A stretch of 64,000 nt of DNA from Lepidonotus clava (taxonomy: Eukaryota; Annelida; Polychaeta; Phyllodocida; Polynoidae), in NCBI GenBank assembly GCA_936440205.1, contig OW387139.1:29228378-29292377 (forward strand). The letters run 5' to 3'. The notes under the pieces are model-generated. The model saw nothing but the letters and a program-made list of their open reading frames with translations, was not told the DNA's origin and did no database searches. The position numbers and the translations under genes are program-made. Shown piece by piece: positions 1 to 11,684 of this stretch. Numbering within the stretch: position 1 is the first letter of the stretch; the number at the start of each line of letters is the position of its first letter.

Positions 1-2060
1 ACCATTTCATACTTTATTACCCAGAGCTGCAATTTAAAATAAATGAACAACTAACACTAGTATAAATATTTTAGTATTTCTCCGGTACATGTTGTCGCCG
101 CTAACATGTTGTTTTATCGAAATTATTGACAATGATTCCGTTAAGGACAAGTTTCTTTGAAAACACGAAAACTCAATACATAAATAATAAAGACACGGAT
201 AAGCAAAATGAATATAACATATCGGGTCTTTGGTTGCGCACCTTGTCTTTTTTCATTATGCTTCCACGTACGGTAGCCATCGTTGTGATGACTTACTTAT
301 TTGGTACTATCGTTTAAAGGGTCCTGTTATGGATATATCAGGCATACAATCCATTAGATTTGAATTCATTGTCGTCATTATCTTGAGAACTCAATGATGA
401 TAATTATTTCATTTTCACATGATGCTCAGCAAAAGAATAGAAAGTCCGCACTTACAGATTTAAAATATAGAATCGTTAAAACGTAAAAGAATCGTTATAC
501 ACCAATCCATGTGTCAAGAAAATATGGTTGATTTTAATAGCATCTCCTCTCGAACTGCCATTAGTTGCATGTATGAATGCAATAGGTCTCTAACATCTCT
601 GGGATAGAACTGATGTCATGCATGGTACAGACCTCACGCTGAAACGCTAAAAACCAGATGTATCATCATACGGACTGGTCAAACGATATGCACGGTGGGA
701 TAACACCCACCTGTCCTCTTTATCCCCATAAAATACTACACATTTCTGTTCTACGTATCAAACCTGTGCGCCTCTCAACTTCTCCACCATCCAGATACAA
801 ATTGTAATCCGATTTCCCCGGCCTCATTACCGCATTATCTACTGACATAAATATTGCATCGGGAGGAGGAGTGTTCATTAGCTCCGTTTGACTGCCTAAT
901 GGATTACTAATGTGCAGCCATGTCGACCTACACTTTAAAACTCGACCCGCCGATGAGTAAAACGACAATTGTACTTATTGCCGTCTGTGCCATATGGCCT
1001 GTGGGAGGCTAGAGTCGCAGAGACGTAAACACACTTATGGCACTCCAACGTCAGGCCTTGTTGCTGAATTACCATGGACCTGAGCTTTCTCAATTTCATG
1101 TTCTATAAGAAGTGGAATATGTTCAAAGGGAAAGTAACGCGATTGCAACAATTTGTAGTAATGCATTCTGAAACAGCAGGCCCAAAGCCACGGGCATGGG
1201 TGGATGGGGATAGAAGCTTTACATGTTTTATCAAACGAACAACTTTATGGCAGCGTCTGTATGCATATGTCCATTAGATAGGATGTTTTAAACAAAGTGA
1301 CGAGAATTAACCCTATGATAAATGCCCTCGGAACATTTATAAAAGTCCCGAAGGAATGAACTGTGTACGGCATGATTATAATGTATGTGCCGTCATATTA
1401 TTTGCACACAAACATACTTCCTTCATGAATAAGCAACAGCACGGAAATCAATAACGTCATTTACTATTGGCAGGAAACGAGCAATCTGATAGCACTTGGG
1501 GTCAAGCTGGCAGCAGCTTATACATCTAAAATTCAAGTTTGGTATCTTCAAAGAATAGAAAAGATAGTCAATTTACCATTCCATAGTAGAAATATGCATC
1601 TATCATCAGTCGTTTGTACAGAACATTTACATAAAAACTTCGCACTTCAACCGTGTGATTTTGCCTCCAATGCGGTCTAATTGGAGCAATTTGTTTCCTA
1701 GTCAGTACACACTGGTCGGTGGATCTCGTGCCGACACGTGCATGTTCCCTGTGGGAAACCCAGGGGTGTGTCCCGGCACCTGCGGCGAGAGGGGACTGGC
1801 CTGCCCACGGACATGTCAACAGACCAGGGCCCCTGCAGCTGACATGACCAACCGTCCGGCCAGCGTCAGACCAGCGTCCGGCCGCCTGTCCGAAATGTAG
1901 TGGCTGCCGTGGACAGGCTTGGGGATGGATGTGGGGGTAGGTGAGACCAATATTGACCCACAAAAGACGTGTTTTTATATGCGTGGTGCCTGCGGTAATG
2001 ACCTGGGCCGGACGGGAGTGAGGCAGTCAAGGGAGAGCTGGTCTTTACATTGTCGGCTAT

Positions 2061-2645
2061 GAGCAGCTCAAAGGGCTGAGGTGAGTGACAAAGAGCCGAT
2101 GGTCTGGGCGAATGAGTACCTCGGTGATCGTTCCCTGCACCAGAGTAATGGACGGTTCGGTCCGTATGGGTCAGTTCGTAAGTTGTTGCTTATAAAGCCA
2201 ATCACTGTAGGCAATGTAGCTCAGCTCGAACCCCACCACCCACCACCCCACCTGCCCAATCACCTACTCACCCTCCTAGCAGGCACACTACCTGGCTCGC
2301 CAATTCGCCCCTGTTACCCGCCTTCCGTGGGTAAATATTGGCCGTGTAATTGGCACGATTACTACGTCGGGTCACGTCCGCTCGCCGAGCAGCTCTATCA
2401 TAGCCAGTGCCCCTCTGGAGCAGCTCACAGCCACTGGGGACCTGTCTCTACAACCCCATCTCCCCACTCAGTACTTAGCACCCCACCTACACCCTCAGGT
2501 AGAATAAGGGGGTGGCGCCTATGTCGGCACTGTATGTATGTCCTGGGACATACCCACACCTACGGCCTAGAGTGATGGGTGCGGCGATCATAACGCCGTC
2601 TGCCCTGAGCAGATAAAACACGACTCAGGTCAGGGAGAGCAGCTC
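2061..2645. promoter_or_regulatory. Cluster of four GAGCAGCTC motifs (intron 3)
   Basis: Copies at 2061-2069, 2387-2395, 2418-2426 and 2637-2645, all on the plus strand, inside a GC-rich island. The 9-mer includes the E-box-like core CAGCTC. The binding factor is unknown. Confidence 0.4.
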
Positions 2646-3296
2646 GGCGGCGCTGGTTACTGTCGGGTCAGCGCCCGTCCTATTGAATTGGCGGCACCAG
2701 CGAGCGATAGAAAGGCGCAGCGGGGTTAAGGGTGGACGTGTTATTGTCCTCCATGGTGTCTGGGTAGCCTGATTTGTGCATAGAAAAGGTTGGGACTCCG
2801 AGCTGACTATCTACACGTCTATTTTAGCACGCCACTGAGAGGGGCTAATGTACAGCAGGTTCAAATAGTTGAATATGCAATGTTAAATGGATAACCATAA
2901 TTTTTGCATGTTACTGCAGAGAGAAAGCAAATAATCTGTAACATTGGACTGCATTATTCAAATCCAGGTGAACGTTTTTATTGTGTACTCACAATGAATT
3001 TATTAGGCCTACAATATAGATCCATTTGAGCTCTGAATTATGGCTGCCTGAACGATAAATACGGTTGTCAAGATTACGTAGCAATCCAATCTTTCTAACA
3101 AGGGAATAATTTCAACCATTATCCTTTTCCCCGAATAACCTACCGTCACAAGGGGAACTGCAGGTGATTTACGGAGGTAGTAGTAAAGATAATTAATCAT
3201 AGCAAATCTAGTTCACTTATCATGGCTCTGATAGCCCTGATCGCTCATCGCCGGGCTTTCCCATGTCACAGGGTGCACGACTTGTGCACTTGTGAG

Positions 3297-3352
3297 CCGG
3301 AAGTGCTTTACCATTCAGCAGCGCATGCGCCATTCCCAGATGATTGGTCGGC
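3297..3352. promoter_or_regulatory. ETS + NRF1 + CCAAT motif group in intron 3
   Basis: Within 56 bp there is an ETS-type CCGGAAGTG (3297-3305), a perfect NRF1-type palindrome GCGCATGCGC (3321-3330) and an inverted CCAAT box (ATTGG, 3343-3347). This combination is typical of CpG-type housekeeping promoters in animals. No downstream first exon was recognised on either strand. Confidence 0.4.
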
Positions 3353-6300
3353 TTTGTTTTATGCTGCTCATTTCCGGTGAAATATTGAGAGCATGTCTTT
3401 TAACCCTAAAAACAACCCAACTATTCTCGCTTCTTAATTCAAACCTTGACGTATAGTTGACAATGCGATTTTTCAGGTAGTTGACTGAAGATTAATGCAA
3501 ACAAAATGATTATACCACCTGTTAGCCAAAGCTGTTAAATGTCCCTAACACCTAGCTAGAATTAATATCACCATGAGTCCTTATATCATCCTTTTCCACT
3601 CGCATAGAGGTAATTATGACATTGTTAATGGATATTACAATAAAACTGCAGATTTAGCATTTCCTATATTTTACCTCAATGATTAACTTTCGTGAACAAA
3701 TAGCGCCAGAGTACCAGCTATTTTCTGTGGAACAATTCCAATGTCGCATGTAAATCTCTGATAATACAAAGACCTCATATTTATGGACGCTCAGAAATAC
3801 AGTGACAATTGTATATTCACATCCTGTTTACAAAATAGCTGCAGCGCCAAATGTGATGTCCAACCATCTCTTAGTAAGGTGCATGTCGTAGATATGAAAT
3901 TCGTGAATTTTAAACTATAATAAACTTATAATCAGATAATAGAAATCTTAGAATTATAAATATTATCTTAAGGTGTTATGCCCTTAAGTCCAAAGTAGAT
4001 TAAAAAAGTGCTTTTTGTAGATATATATTTATAGCAAGAGAGGAGGGTTCAAAATGCTTCATTATCCAATAAAACTCAATATCTGATTAACTGCTACTAG
4101 ATGTCCTACGACAATTCATAAGTTGGCGCATATAGTAACTGCAGGTAACACTCCTCTTTTTTTTTAAATCGTTGGACAAGTCATAATATGATCTATAAAC
4201 AATTTCCATTGTGCATTCAACGTTTCCCTTATCTTTAACAAACTCAAATTTCCCATTTAGGAAGCAAGCATTGATATTACTTACCATGTGTTTGTACAAG
4301 CAGCTCAGGTATATACGTATCACGTAATGATCTGAGAACGTTAACCTCTTTTAAGCTGATAAAATTGTCCGACTATAATACTTGTACTGTTCTTACATCT
4401 AAATCTATAATGAATGAAATATAAAGGTTCGATATCTGGACTTGATTAAAAATGAAAAAAACATCCCTTTGTATGCCGCGCATAATTGATAGAGCAGGAG
4501 GCGTACCTTCTGTGCTTGCCCAGAGGTCTTGGCCTCTCACATACAAAGGTAATTAGACCAGCATAAAACGATTGGCGCTTTATAATCAGCGTTATTCTAT
4601 GTTTCATTTTAATCATCAAATCATACACTATTACAGTGCACTCTATTATGACAGTTAATTAGTTGACGAGGGAGAATGTTCATTATATTATGTTGCCTAT
4701 ACATTAATCTGCTATATGTATTGAAGTAAGTAATGGGATAGTACCAAATGCTCCATAATTCTTAAAGAAGCCAGATACTGCAAAACATGAAGGGCCTTTT
4801 CTCCCACTTCATGGATACGCTGGGCGTCTTGATTTGACTAGGAAAATAAAGAGGTCAATTCCTTATCTTTCTTACCAGCATTCGAGCTGTCAACATCGGT
4901 TTTAGAATAAAAAGTCGTGTCGGACAAAATCTCTGCAAGACGACAATGGCTCATAATTCGGCCTATCATTTAAGGACGTAATTACCATCTTAACCACAGT
5001 CGGATGAAGGCTGTAATCAAAGCGATGTCAACAGGATAGTTATTTCTTATAGAAACGCCACTTGCTGGGGTTTTGACTTTTTGTGTAAGTTTTTAAACTT
5101 TGAAGAATTCATATTGAAATCATGACCTTCCAATTTATTTATCTCATGTCTTTAAATTCTGATCAAGCCTTCTGAGCAGGAAGGGCCTTCCACACTTAAC
5201 ATGATAATTATTCTAATCAATGTGAGCGTATGTTGTCACGCATTTGCAAATAATTCATTGTGGCAAAGCGTAACAATATGATTTTTTAAAAAGGCCAACA
5301 ATAATATAATATCATTCTGAAAAGTGTCTGGGCCAAATAACCTACTTTGCTTATCTCATCGGGAGAATTTGTAATAACACGATTACCTAGAGTGGAGCTT
5401 GTGAAAGCTAAGCTTTTTATCCCCGTCCTAATTTGGAGATATCATTGTCTGCATCTCGGCGACTCAATACACCTGAGGAAGGCGAGCCGGCGTAAGCAGC
5501 TTTGGCTGTGGGATTACTGAGATGCTCCAGTCATCAGTGGGGCCCTACCTAGGCCTGTTTGCCATGTGCTCCGCCCCTGAGCATGGCCTACACGTATGTG
5601 GCAGCGGGGAGTCTCACTACTACTGAAGTGCCCCACACCAAAGAGTGGATTGTCGCTGCCTGCCTCTCCCAGGAGACGGAAGCAATCTGCGAAAATCGGC
5701 TTACGTAGTTAGGAAGCGTGTACTGTTCGCAAATAGCAGTTGACACATGGACGGCCGAGAAAAAGCCAAATTAATTGACAATGCGACAGGATTCGCCCCA
5801 CGCTGGGACACAGCCTGTGGTGGGAGGTGATATCCGCTGTGACGTCACCCTGGCCCTGGTCTATATGGAAATAGCAGTTTTAATCCTTTATAATGAAGGC
5901 CTAGGACGTTACTGAACATTTAACGCAATGGTAAGAGCAATTCCATGTTGATGAACGGCAGTGGATTTAAATTGATTGGCTGGCGTTTGATAATAACGGT
6001 TGCTGCACTGATTTTCTCTCAGGCCTTTTGATTCTAATTCCGGTAGACAGAACGATAATGAGGTCACTTCTTCTTCCTATTTAGCATAGAATCCATCCTT
6101 TAAGAATATCACACGTCGGTTGACATAATTATTACCAAGCCCTACTATCAATGTTCTCAGATTCTTACATTAATCAAAACCTGAAGCTAGTGAAATACGG
6201 TGGCACCAGCCGCACCATAAAACACCAGCAATCATTTCTCCTCTTTCACATGAGCTCCCACGGATCCCCGAGACCTCCTTTTACCATCTGGTCGCCCTTT

Positions 6301-7267
6301 TCTTTTATGACAGCATACTTAAAGTACACGGCAGACACTCCCATCTAAGGCCCCAGTTAGGCCCCGCCCCCCCGCCTGTAGTTTCTCCTTCCTAAGATCA
6401 AAATAAAAGACGACAGGGCTGGGCAGGTTGACGCTCCATCAAAGCTGAACACACAAGCTGTGTCGACAGGCTGGTATCAGAGGAGGCCCAGTCTACTGCA
6501 AAACCTTTACCACATTACCAACAGTCACCTACCCTACATACTCCTATCAAGTTTCACTTAGAGGAGATACACTACGTAATACATCCACAGCTGATGTCTA
6601 AACCGTATCTTATATTAAATAAGCATGGATTCCCCTTGTAGCGTCACACATGGTGACAATCTTACACTTGCACATTTCAAAGGCTCTCATTATAAGTCGT
6701 ATGATTATATCCTAACCTCTGAGATTTCTATCGTTCGTATTGCACATGATCGGCCAGGACAGTGAATATTATTTGGATTTAGATCGAAATTCTAAAGGGA
6801 CACCAGCTGGTTAACCGAGTAGTAAATCGATTTCACGGAAAAGAAACAAGTATTGCTCAGTAGAATTGCTTTCTGCAAAATATCTACTATATTTGGACTC
6901 CGTAAGTCTCATAAAATCATGAACGGATTTAGTCCTCGGAAATGAGCGTCATTTCGGTATCTCTAATTGCACATGTTTAGATACAGCAGAAAACGGTTGG
7001 TGACTCTGAAAGTCAAGCAAGCAGAACGAGCGATGGAGATAGCTTTGGCACGCCCCTAGCTTGGAATCAGCCAACCAAGGTACAGTAGTTACAAAATCTG
7101 CCATCGATCTGACACTGAAAGCTGTCCCCTTTTTTCAAATGGGTAATAGCAGTATCCATTAAATTGCCAACAGACGTGGTGGCAATGTATGGGTGCCATT
7201 ATACGGTCGACAACCTGTTGGGGAGGGGCTCGACGTGCTGCTCGCCGGCCGTTTGTAGCGGTATACC

Positions 7268-7327
7268 GAGCTGCTCCTCCCCTCCCCTCCCCACCCCCTA
7301 CCCTCCCCGCTTTGAAGTGAGCAGCTC
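7268..7327. promoter_or_regulatory. Pair of convergent GAGCAGCTC motifs (intron 3)
   Basis: One copy on the minus strand (7268-7276) and one on the plus strand (7319-7327), 51 bp apart, within the GC-rich island at 7.2-7.7 kb and about 1 kb beyond exon 3. Confidence 0.38.
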
Positions 7328-8340
7328 TCTGGTCGGTGGCGCGTGCTTTGGCTGCCTGTCGGTGGTAATTGGCGTCACTGTCTTGTCTGGCTGGCTGCTG
7401 GTCAGGAGCCAGTATTGAGTGAGTGTGACATAGGCGGGTACCAGTGGCCGCGGGCTAATCACCAGCCCCGCCGGACACCTCGGGTTGCGGGCCTTATTTT
7501 GGGTGTCCCCCTGTATAATTCGCTACAGGCAGATGGGTAGTTGTAAGTCGGAGAAAGCGTGCCGGGATTAGCGGGGCATCACTATAAACTAGACATGACT
7601 GGGGTGGGTAATTGGCTGCTCCCCCCATGATGGCTGTTTGTCTGACCAATTAGGGCCCTCCTGACCCCGCCTCGGCCTCACGTGGGGGGGGGGTGTCTTA
7701 ATCCTTTTTTATTCTCAAAGAAACGTCGCCACCCCTCACAATGGCGCTAGGTGGATGGTACATTGCTTTGTTTTATTAATTAATACACAGCCTCGGGTAG
7801 ATGTATGGTACGAACGTACCTCTATGTAATCAAAACAATTTTCACTCACTTTAACAAACTCTCTTTTCAGTCAATGACCACTGTACGGGTTGCCCATTTT
7901 CGGTATACTACTAGTGTATGATATATGAATGTGTATGAGTGATTCATGGACCGAGCTTAGTGTTCCCCTAAAAACATTTCTTTTCAGAGCAAAGAAGCTT
8001 TCCATAGCAATACAGAGAAATGACACTCCCTGTAACTAGGTAATGTTAGAAAGTGCCATGTCATCTGTATGCTGTGACATTCAGCACATAGTATAAAGAA
8101 TTGTCTGAAGCTAGTTCTCTGCTATAATTACCACATGTTTCGTTTGAAAGGGACAGGCACCAGGTAATGTTATATATCACAGAAGCACACCCCTTGACGT
8201 ATACCTAAGCATGAGGATAACGTGTCGTATGAAACATTATGAAACATCTCTTGTTCATTCTTTGAATACCTACATTAATGCAATTGATTTTACATGGATC
8301 AATAATTTTTTCTTTCTCTTAAAGAACTGAACGTACGTAC

Positions 8341-8385
8341 CTGTGTCAACCACACATTAGTGGTCATGATTTGGTTCTTCTCGTC
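8341..8385 (-). CDS. nAChR subunit, exon 3 (45 bp, loop D)
   Basis: A complete 45-bp, phase 0/0 exon encoding DEKNQIMTTNVWLTQ, about residues 74-88 of the joined protein. This block follows LSQLIDV directly in nAChR subunits, so the junction with exon 2 reads LIDV-DEKNQ. The Trp of NVW is the loop D aromatic residue of the complementary face of the agonist site (W55 in alpha7 numbering). The acceptor is ATTTCAG with a consensus branch-point-like CACTAAT at 8408-8414; the donor is CAG/GTACGTACG. A separate 45-bp exon at this place is, from memory, characteristic of nAChR genes including vertebrate alpha7. It is too short to appear as a notable open frame and was found by its peptide. The next exon (about 110 bp, encoding the segment that ends in PDIVLYN) was searched for by eye in 1-8340 and not found, so the gene continues past position 1. 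Confidence 0.96.
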
Positions 8386-8797
8386 CTGAAATGATACAAA
8401 TCATATAATTAGTGTCACACTTCATCACATTTTTGATAACATAAAATATTTCATCACTTTGAAAAATATTACCATAATCGGAGGCCCAGCAATTTTCAGG
8501 CATATGTCGTTTCGACCCAGATAAGCTGGAAGTAAATTGTCGACAGTTCATTAAGAGGATGCTAGTAATTAGTGGAGGATCGGGTGTGGTTGGTTTAGAG
8601 TATCACATTAGGTGGGCGCTGACTGGCCCCACGTCTGATTAATGGGCCCCGCCTTGTGCCGGGCTTTAACGCCGCCCTTAAAGCCACCCACCTCCTGTAG
8701 GGAGGCTATGTAGTGGTTGAACCCAAACCACTGCGGCATGGACACTTTAAGTTCATAGGACCTGGAAGTCGATAAGCTGGAAGTAAGCAACGGAAAA

Positions 8798-8893
8798 GGC
8801 TAGACTAATGGCAAATGTTCCTTTGGTCTACAAGTATTGTCACACGCCCATATTAGTTACGACTCAGGGCATTTTTCACTTTTTACCCTCGCC
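8798..8893 (+). repeat. Dispersed 96-bp repeat, copy 1
   Basis: From GGCTAGACTAATGG to TTACCCTCGCC. It matches 10759-10854 without gaps over 96 bp at about 90% identity, including CACACGCCCATATTAGTTAC in both copies. Similarity stops sharply at both ends. No inverted ends or poly-A tail are seen, so the class is unknown. Confidence 0.85.
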
Positions 8894-9341
8894 CGGTTTA
8901 AAGTGTATGGTGCTTTACTTTACTTTACAGCAATCAGTTTAAATTTCTTGGAAAGAATGAAGAAGTTGATCACGAATACGGAGGCATAGTTGTCATTGGG
9001 CAGTAAACCGAAGGTTAGCCCCAAAACCCTGTCTCCCTCTGAGACCAAGTTGTGCTATTGAATTGCGTATGGGGACGAAGAAACCCCCTACCTCATCCAC
9101 CTATCATTACCTCACTCAGCCCCTCCTCCCCTCTTCTCCATTTACCTTCTCTTACTCAGATCTTGACAACCGGTCTAGGGAGACCGTCCTAGGTAGCTTA
9201 GCATTGAGAGGGAGCTTTCGTAAAGCTGCCGAAGGCCATACTACAGTGGCACCACTAATTTCCCCAGTGGAGTAATAGATATAAGAGCTGTGTTTGACTG
9301 GGTAGGTAGAAGGAGGCTGGCTGGTTGATAGGTAGGGCGGT

Positions 9342-10195
9342 GAGCAGGGCCCACTGTTTGCCCCCCTCACAGAACCCACCTCAGTCACCTCCTATCACAG
9401 GGCAGGACCGGAGGAGGGGGTATGGGTGGTGAGCAGGCCCACTGTTCAGCCACCTCCTATCGTGGGTAGGGCATGGGGTGTAGGTATGGGCGATGAGCAG
9501 CCCCCACTGTTCAGCCACCTCCTATCGTGGGTAGGGCATGGGGTGTAGGTATAGGCGCTGAGCAGGGCCCACTGTTCAGCCACTTCCTATCGTGGGTAGG
9601 GCATGAGGTGTAGGTATGGGCACAGAGCAGGCCCCACTGTTCAGCCACCTCCTATAGTGGTTAGGGCGTGGGGTGTAGGTATGGGCGGTGAGCAGGCCCC
9701 ACTGTTCAGCCACCTCCTATCGTGAGTAGGGAGTGGGGTGTACACTGTTAAAAAGGTGTTTAGAAATTAAACATGTTTAGGGTCTAAACATGTTTAAAGC
9801 CTAAACACTTGTATATTCTAAACATGTTTTGGATTACAGATGTTTATTATCTAAACACATGGGATCCCACATGTTTAAAACCTAAACATCAAACACCTAA
9901 ACATGTTGAATATCTAAACACTTGAACCTAAACATGTTGAATATCTAAACACTTGAACCTAAACATCATAAATTTCTAAACATGTTTAGGGTCTAAACAT
10001 GTTGTCAAATTGGTTACAACAAAGTGTTTAGGAAAGTGTTTAGGTTCTAAACACTTGTTTTTACAGTGTAGGTATGGGTAGTGAGTAGGGCCCACTGTTC
10101 AGCCACCTCCTATCAGAGGGTTGGGCATGGGGAAGTAGGGTACGGGCGGTGAGCAGGGCCTACTGTTTGCCCCTCACAGAACCCTTCTCGGCCCA
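9342..10195. repeat. 65-bp minisatellite, about 8 units, interrupted by a DNA element
   Basis: Units begin GAGCAG (or GAGTAG) at 9342, 9431, 9495, 9560, 9625, 9690, 10083 and 10151. Spacing is 64-65 bp for the core units, with a longer first unit. Shared words include CACTGTTCAGCCACCTCCTA and GGGTGTAGGTATGGGC. The first and last units both carry a variant with TTTGCCCC and CACAGAACCC, so the edges resemble each other more than the middle. The 393-bp gap between 9690 and 10083 equals 65 plus the 328 bp of the inserted element and its TA duplication. Confidence 0.93.
9743..10068. mobile_element. Non-autonomous TA-target inverted-repeat element (MITE), 326 bp
   Basis: Flanked by TA on both sides (9741-9742 and 10069-10070). 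Termini are CACTGTTAAAAAGGTGTTTA on the left and, as reverse complement of the right end, CACTGTAAAAACAAGTGTTT. That gives imperfect inverted repeats of roughly 20 bp. The interior is an array of short palindromic words built on AAACATGTTTAG and CTAAACACTTG, including a roughly 30-bp block present twice between about 9895 and 9960. It has no coding capacity. The TA duplication and CACTG ends fit the IS630/Tc1/mariner superfamily, but the family is not identified. It sits inside one unit of the 65-bp minisatellite, so the empty site is visible in the neighbouring units. Confidence 0.88.
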
Positions 10196-10758
10196 TGCTT
10201 AGCGCGAGGCACGTCCCATCGACCCCCCCTCTGCCAATCGATACTGGACAAACATACAACCATTCTCGGCCAACCACAGGAGGCAGTCACTGGTGATAAC
10301 AATAGCGCCCAAAGTCTCCGGTGGTTCACCACAGTAGGACCTCTCGACTCTAATCCGCAGCCCAGAGGGCATCTATAAATCCGCTCTGTGCGATTACTTC
10401 TATTACAAGAAATCAGAATTTGCCGTGCTGGCCACGAGGAAAAAAAGGAGATAATCTATGTTACGTTCGCGGACCTTTGAACAACCCGATCTGTAAGTGT
10501 AATCTATAGAGCGATTAAGCGCGATCTGCAACACAATCTATGGCCTCAGTAGACCATTGATCTATGGCCTCCTAATCCCTCCGCTCTTTAATCGTGATTT
10601 ACCAGGGATAGTCGTCGTTCACTGCAAACATGATCAACTTGACCCACAAGTCCACTCCATTCCCTTACGGTCGATGCACAATAGAACTCCACATTCTGCT
10701 TTTATCGGCCCTCATGTATGGTAAGCGGGCCTACACGTCCTACCGCTGTCTAGCCATA

Positions 10759-10854
10759 GGCTAGGCTAATGGAACATTTTCTTTTGGTCTACAAGCTTTG
10801 TCACACGCCCATATTAGTTACGACTCAAGGCATTTTTCACTTTTTCCCCTCGCC
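10759..10854 (+). repeat. Dispersed 96-bp repeat, copy 2
   Basis: Second copy of the 96-bp repeat, in the same orientation and 1,961 bp from copy 1, from GGCTAGGCTAATGG to TTCCCCTCGCC. The two copies lie on either side of the 65-bp minisatellite. Confidence 0.85.
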
Positions 10855-11568
10855 TTAATCAGGTTCTATACATTGAATTAATGGGCTGCAATGCCCCTTC
10901 TCTGTCACAGACCCTTCTATAATGTGTTTTATGAATGTGAAACGTCGCCTGTGAGAGGTCCCATCTCCTCCAACGTTATTAATGACCTCCTGCCGGCTTC
11001 TCCTCTCGCTTTCATCAAGCAGAGCTCCGTCGAGCACAATGCTATTTTTGACGGGCGAGTCCCATTTCATGTCCCCGATGTCAGTATAAGACCAGAAAAA
11101 AGAACCCATAAAAACAATAACAGACATCTAGTGACCCGAACCCACCGTCTAAAAGTGATCAAGATTGCAACTGAAACCAGTGGCCCGTATTTCTTCTCCT
11201 GCCTTTCTGGCGTAGGACACGTAGACTGACTTCAAAGGGAAGCCATGTTAATTCGGTGTGAAGGCGGCACGCGACCAGCGCTGCACGTTGGACATGTTGC
11301 GGCGGGCAGGGTTGGCGTTAACTATGAATGGTCTGAGAACACTGAGAAGCCCCACATACAAACATGCCCTGGTTGTAGAAGGGGCACATAGCGGGGCATA
11401 TAGGGCAAAAGGAGGGCGCTAACAGCGGCCCTAGCCGTGATTAGCTCGAGTCATTGTTGCGCATCGTCTCCCCCTAGCGGGTGTTTCAACAGTCACCCCA
11501 CTTTAAGAGGAGCGCGGTAACTCTATTATTGCTGGCCCTTACATACACCACCATTGTGGGTTGATGGA

Positions 11569-11684
11569 GCCGCCATCGAGGGAAGGACGTCATTTGTAGG
11601 TACGGCGCTATGCCATCGAAACCGGAAACGGCGATATATAAAACGCAGCCGACCCAGTCGGAACTGGAAGTACAGCGCATGCGC
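11569..11684. promoter_or_regulatory. YY1 / ETS / TATA / NRF1 motif group in intron 2
   Basis: Contains GCCGCCATC (YY1-like, 11569-11577), an ACCGGAAAC block near 11621, TATATAAAA (11635-11643) and a perfect NRF1-type palindrome GCGCATGCGC (11675-11684). The arrangement resembles a core promoter read on the plus strand, but no convincing transcript start or gene follows. Confidence 0.35.

Larger units (their letters stand above)
1..8340 (-). other. Start of intron 3 of the nAChR gene (partial)
   Basis: Begins at the GTACGTACG donor after exon 3 and continues beyond the left edge. I looked for the following nAChR exon on the minus strand and saw none. GC-rich islands lie at about 1.7-2.8, 5.45-5.85 and 7.2-7.7 kb, with GAGCAGCTC copies in the first and last. 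A compact promoter-like motif group lies at 3297-3352. The rest (roughly 1-1650, 3400-5400 and 5900-7100) is AT-rich and shows nothing I can name. Confidence 0.9.

Noticed and set aside
720-968. Minus-strand frame at 720-968 tested as nAChR exon 4
   Set aside because: It lacks the expected Trp-rich segment and the PDIVLYN ending, and its length and phase do not fit.
2081-2575. 164-codon plus-strand frame in a GC-rich island
   Set aside because: Composition is His-, Pro- and Ser-rich with no domain. It coincides with the GAGCAGCTC cluster and looks like non-coding GC-rich DNA.
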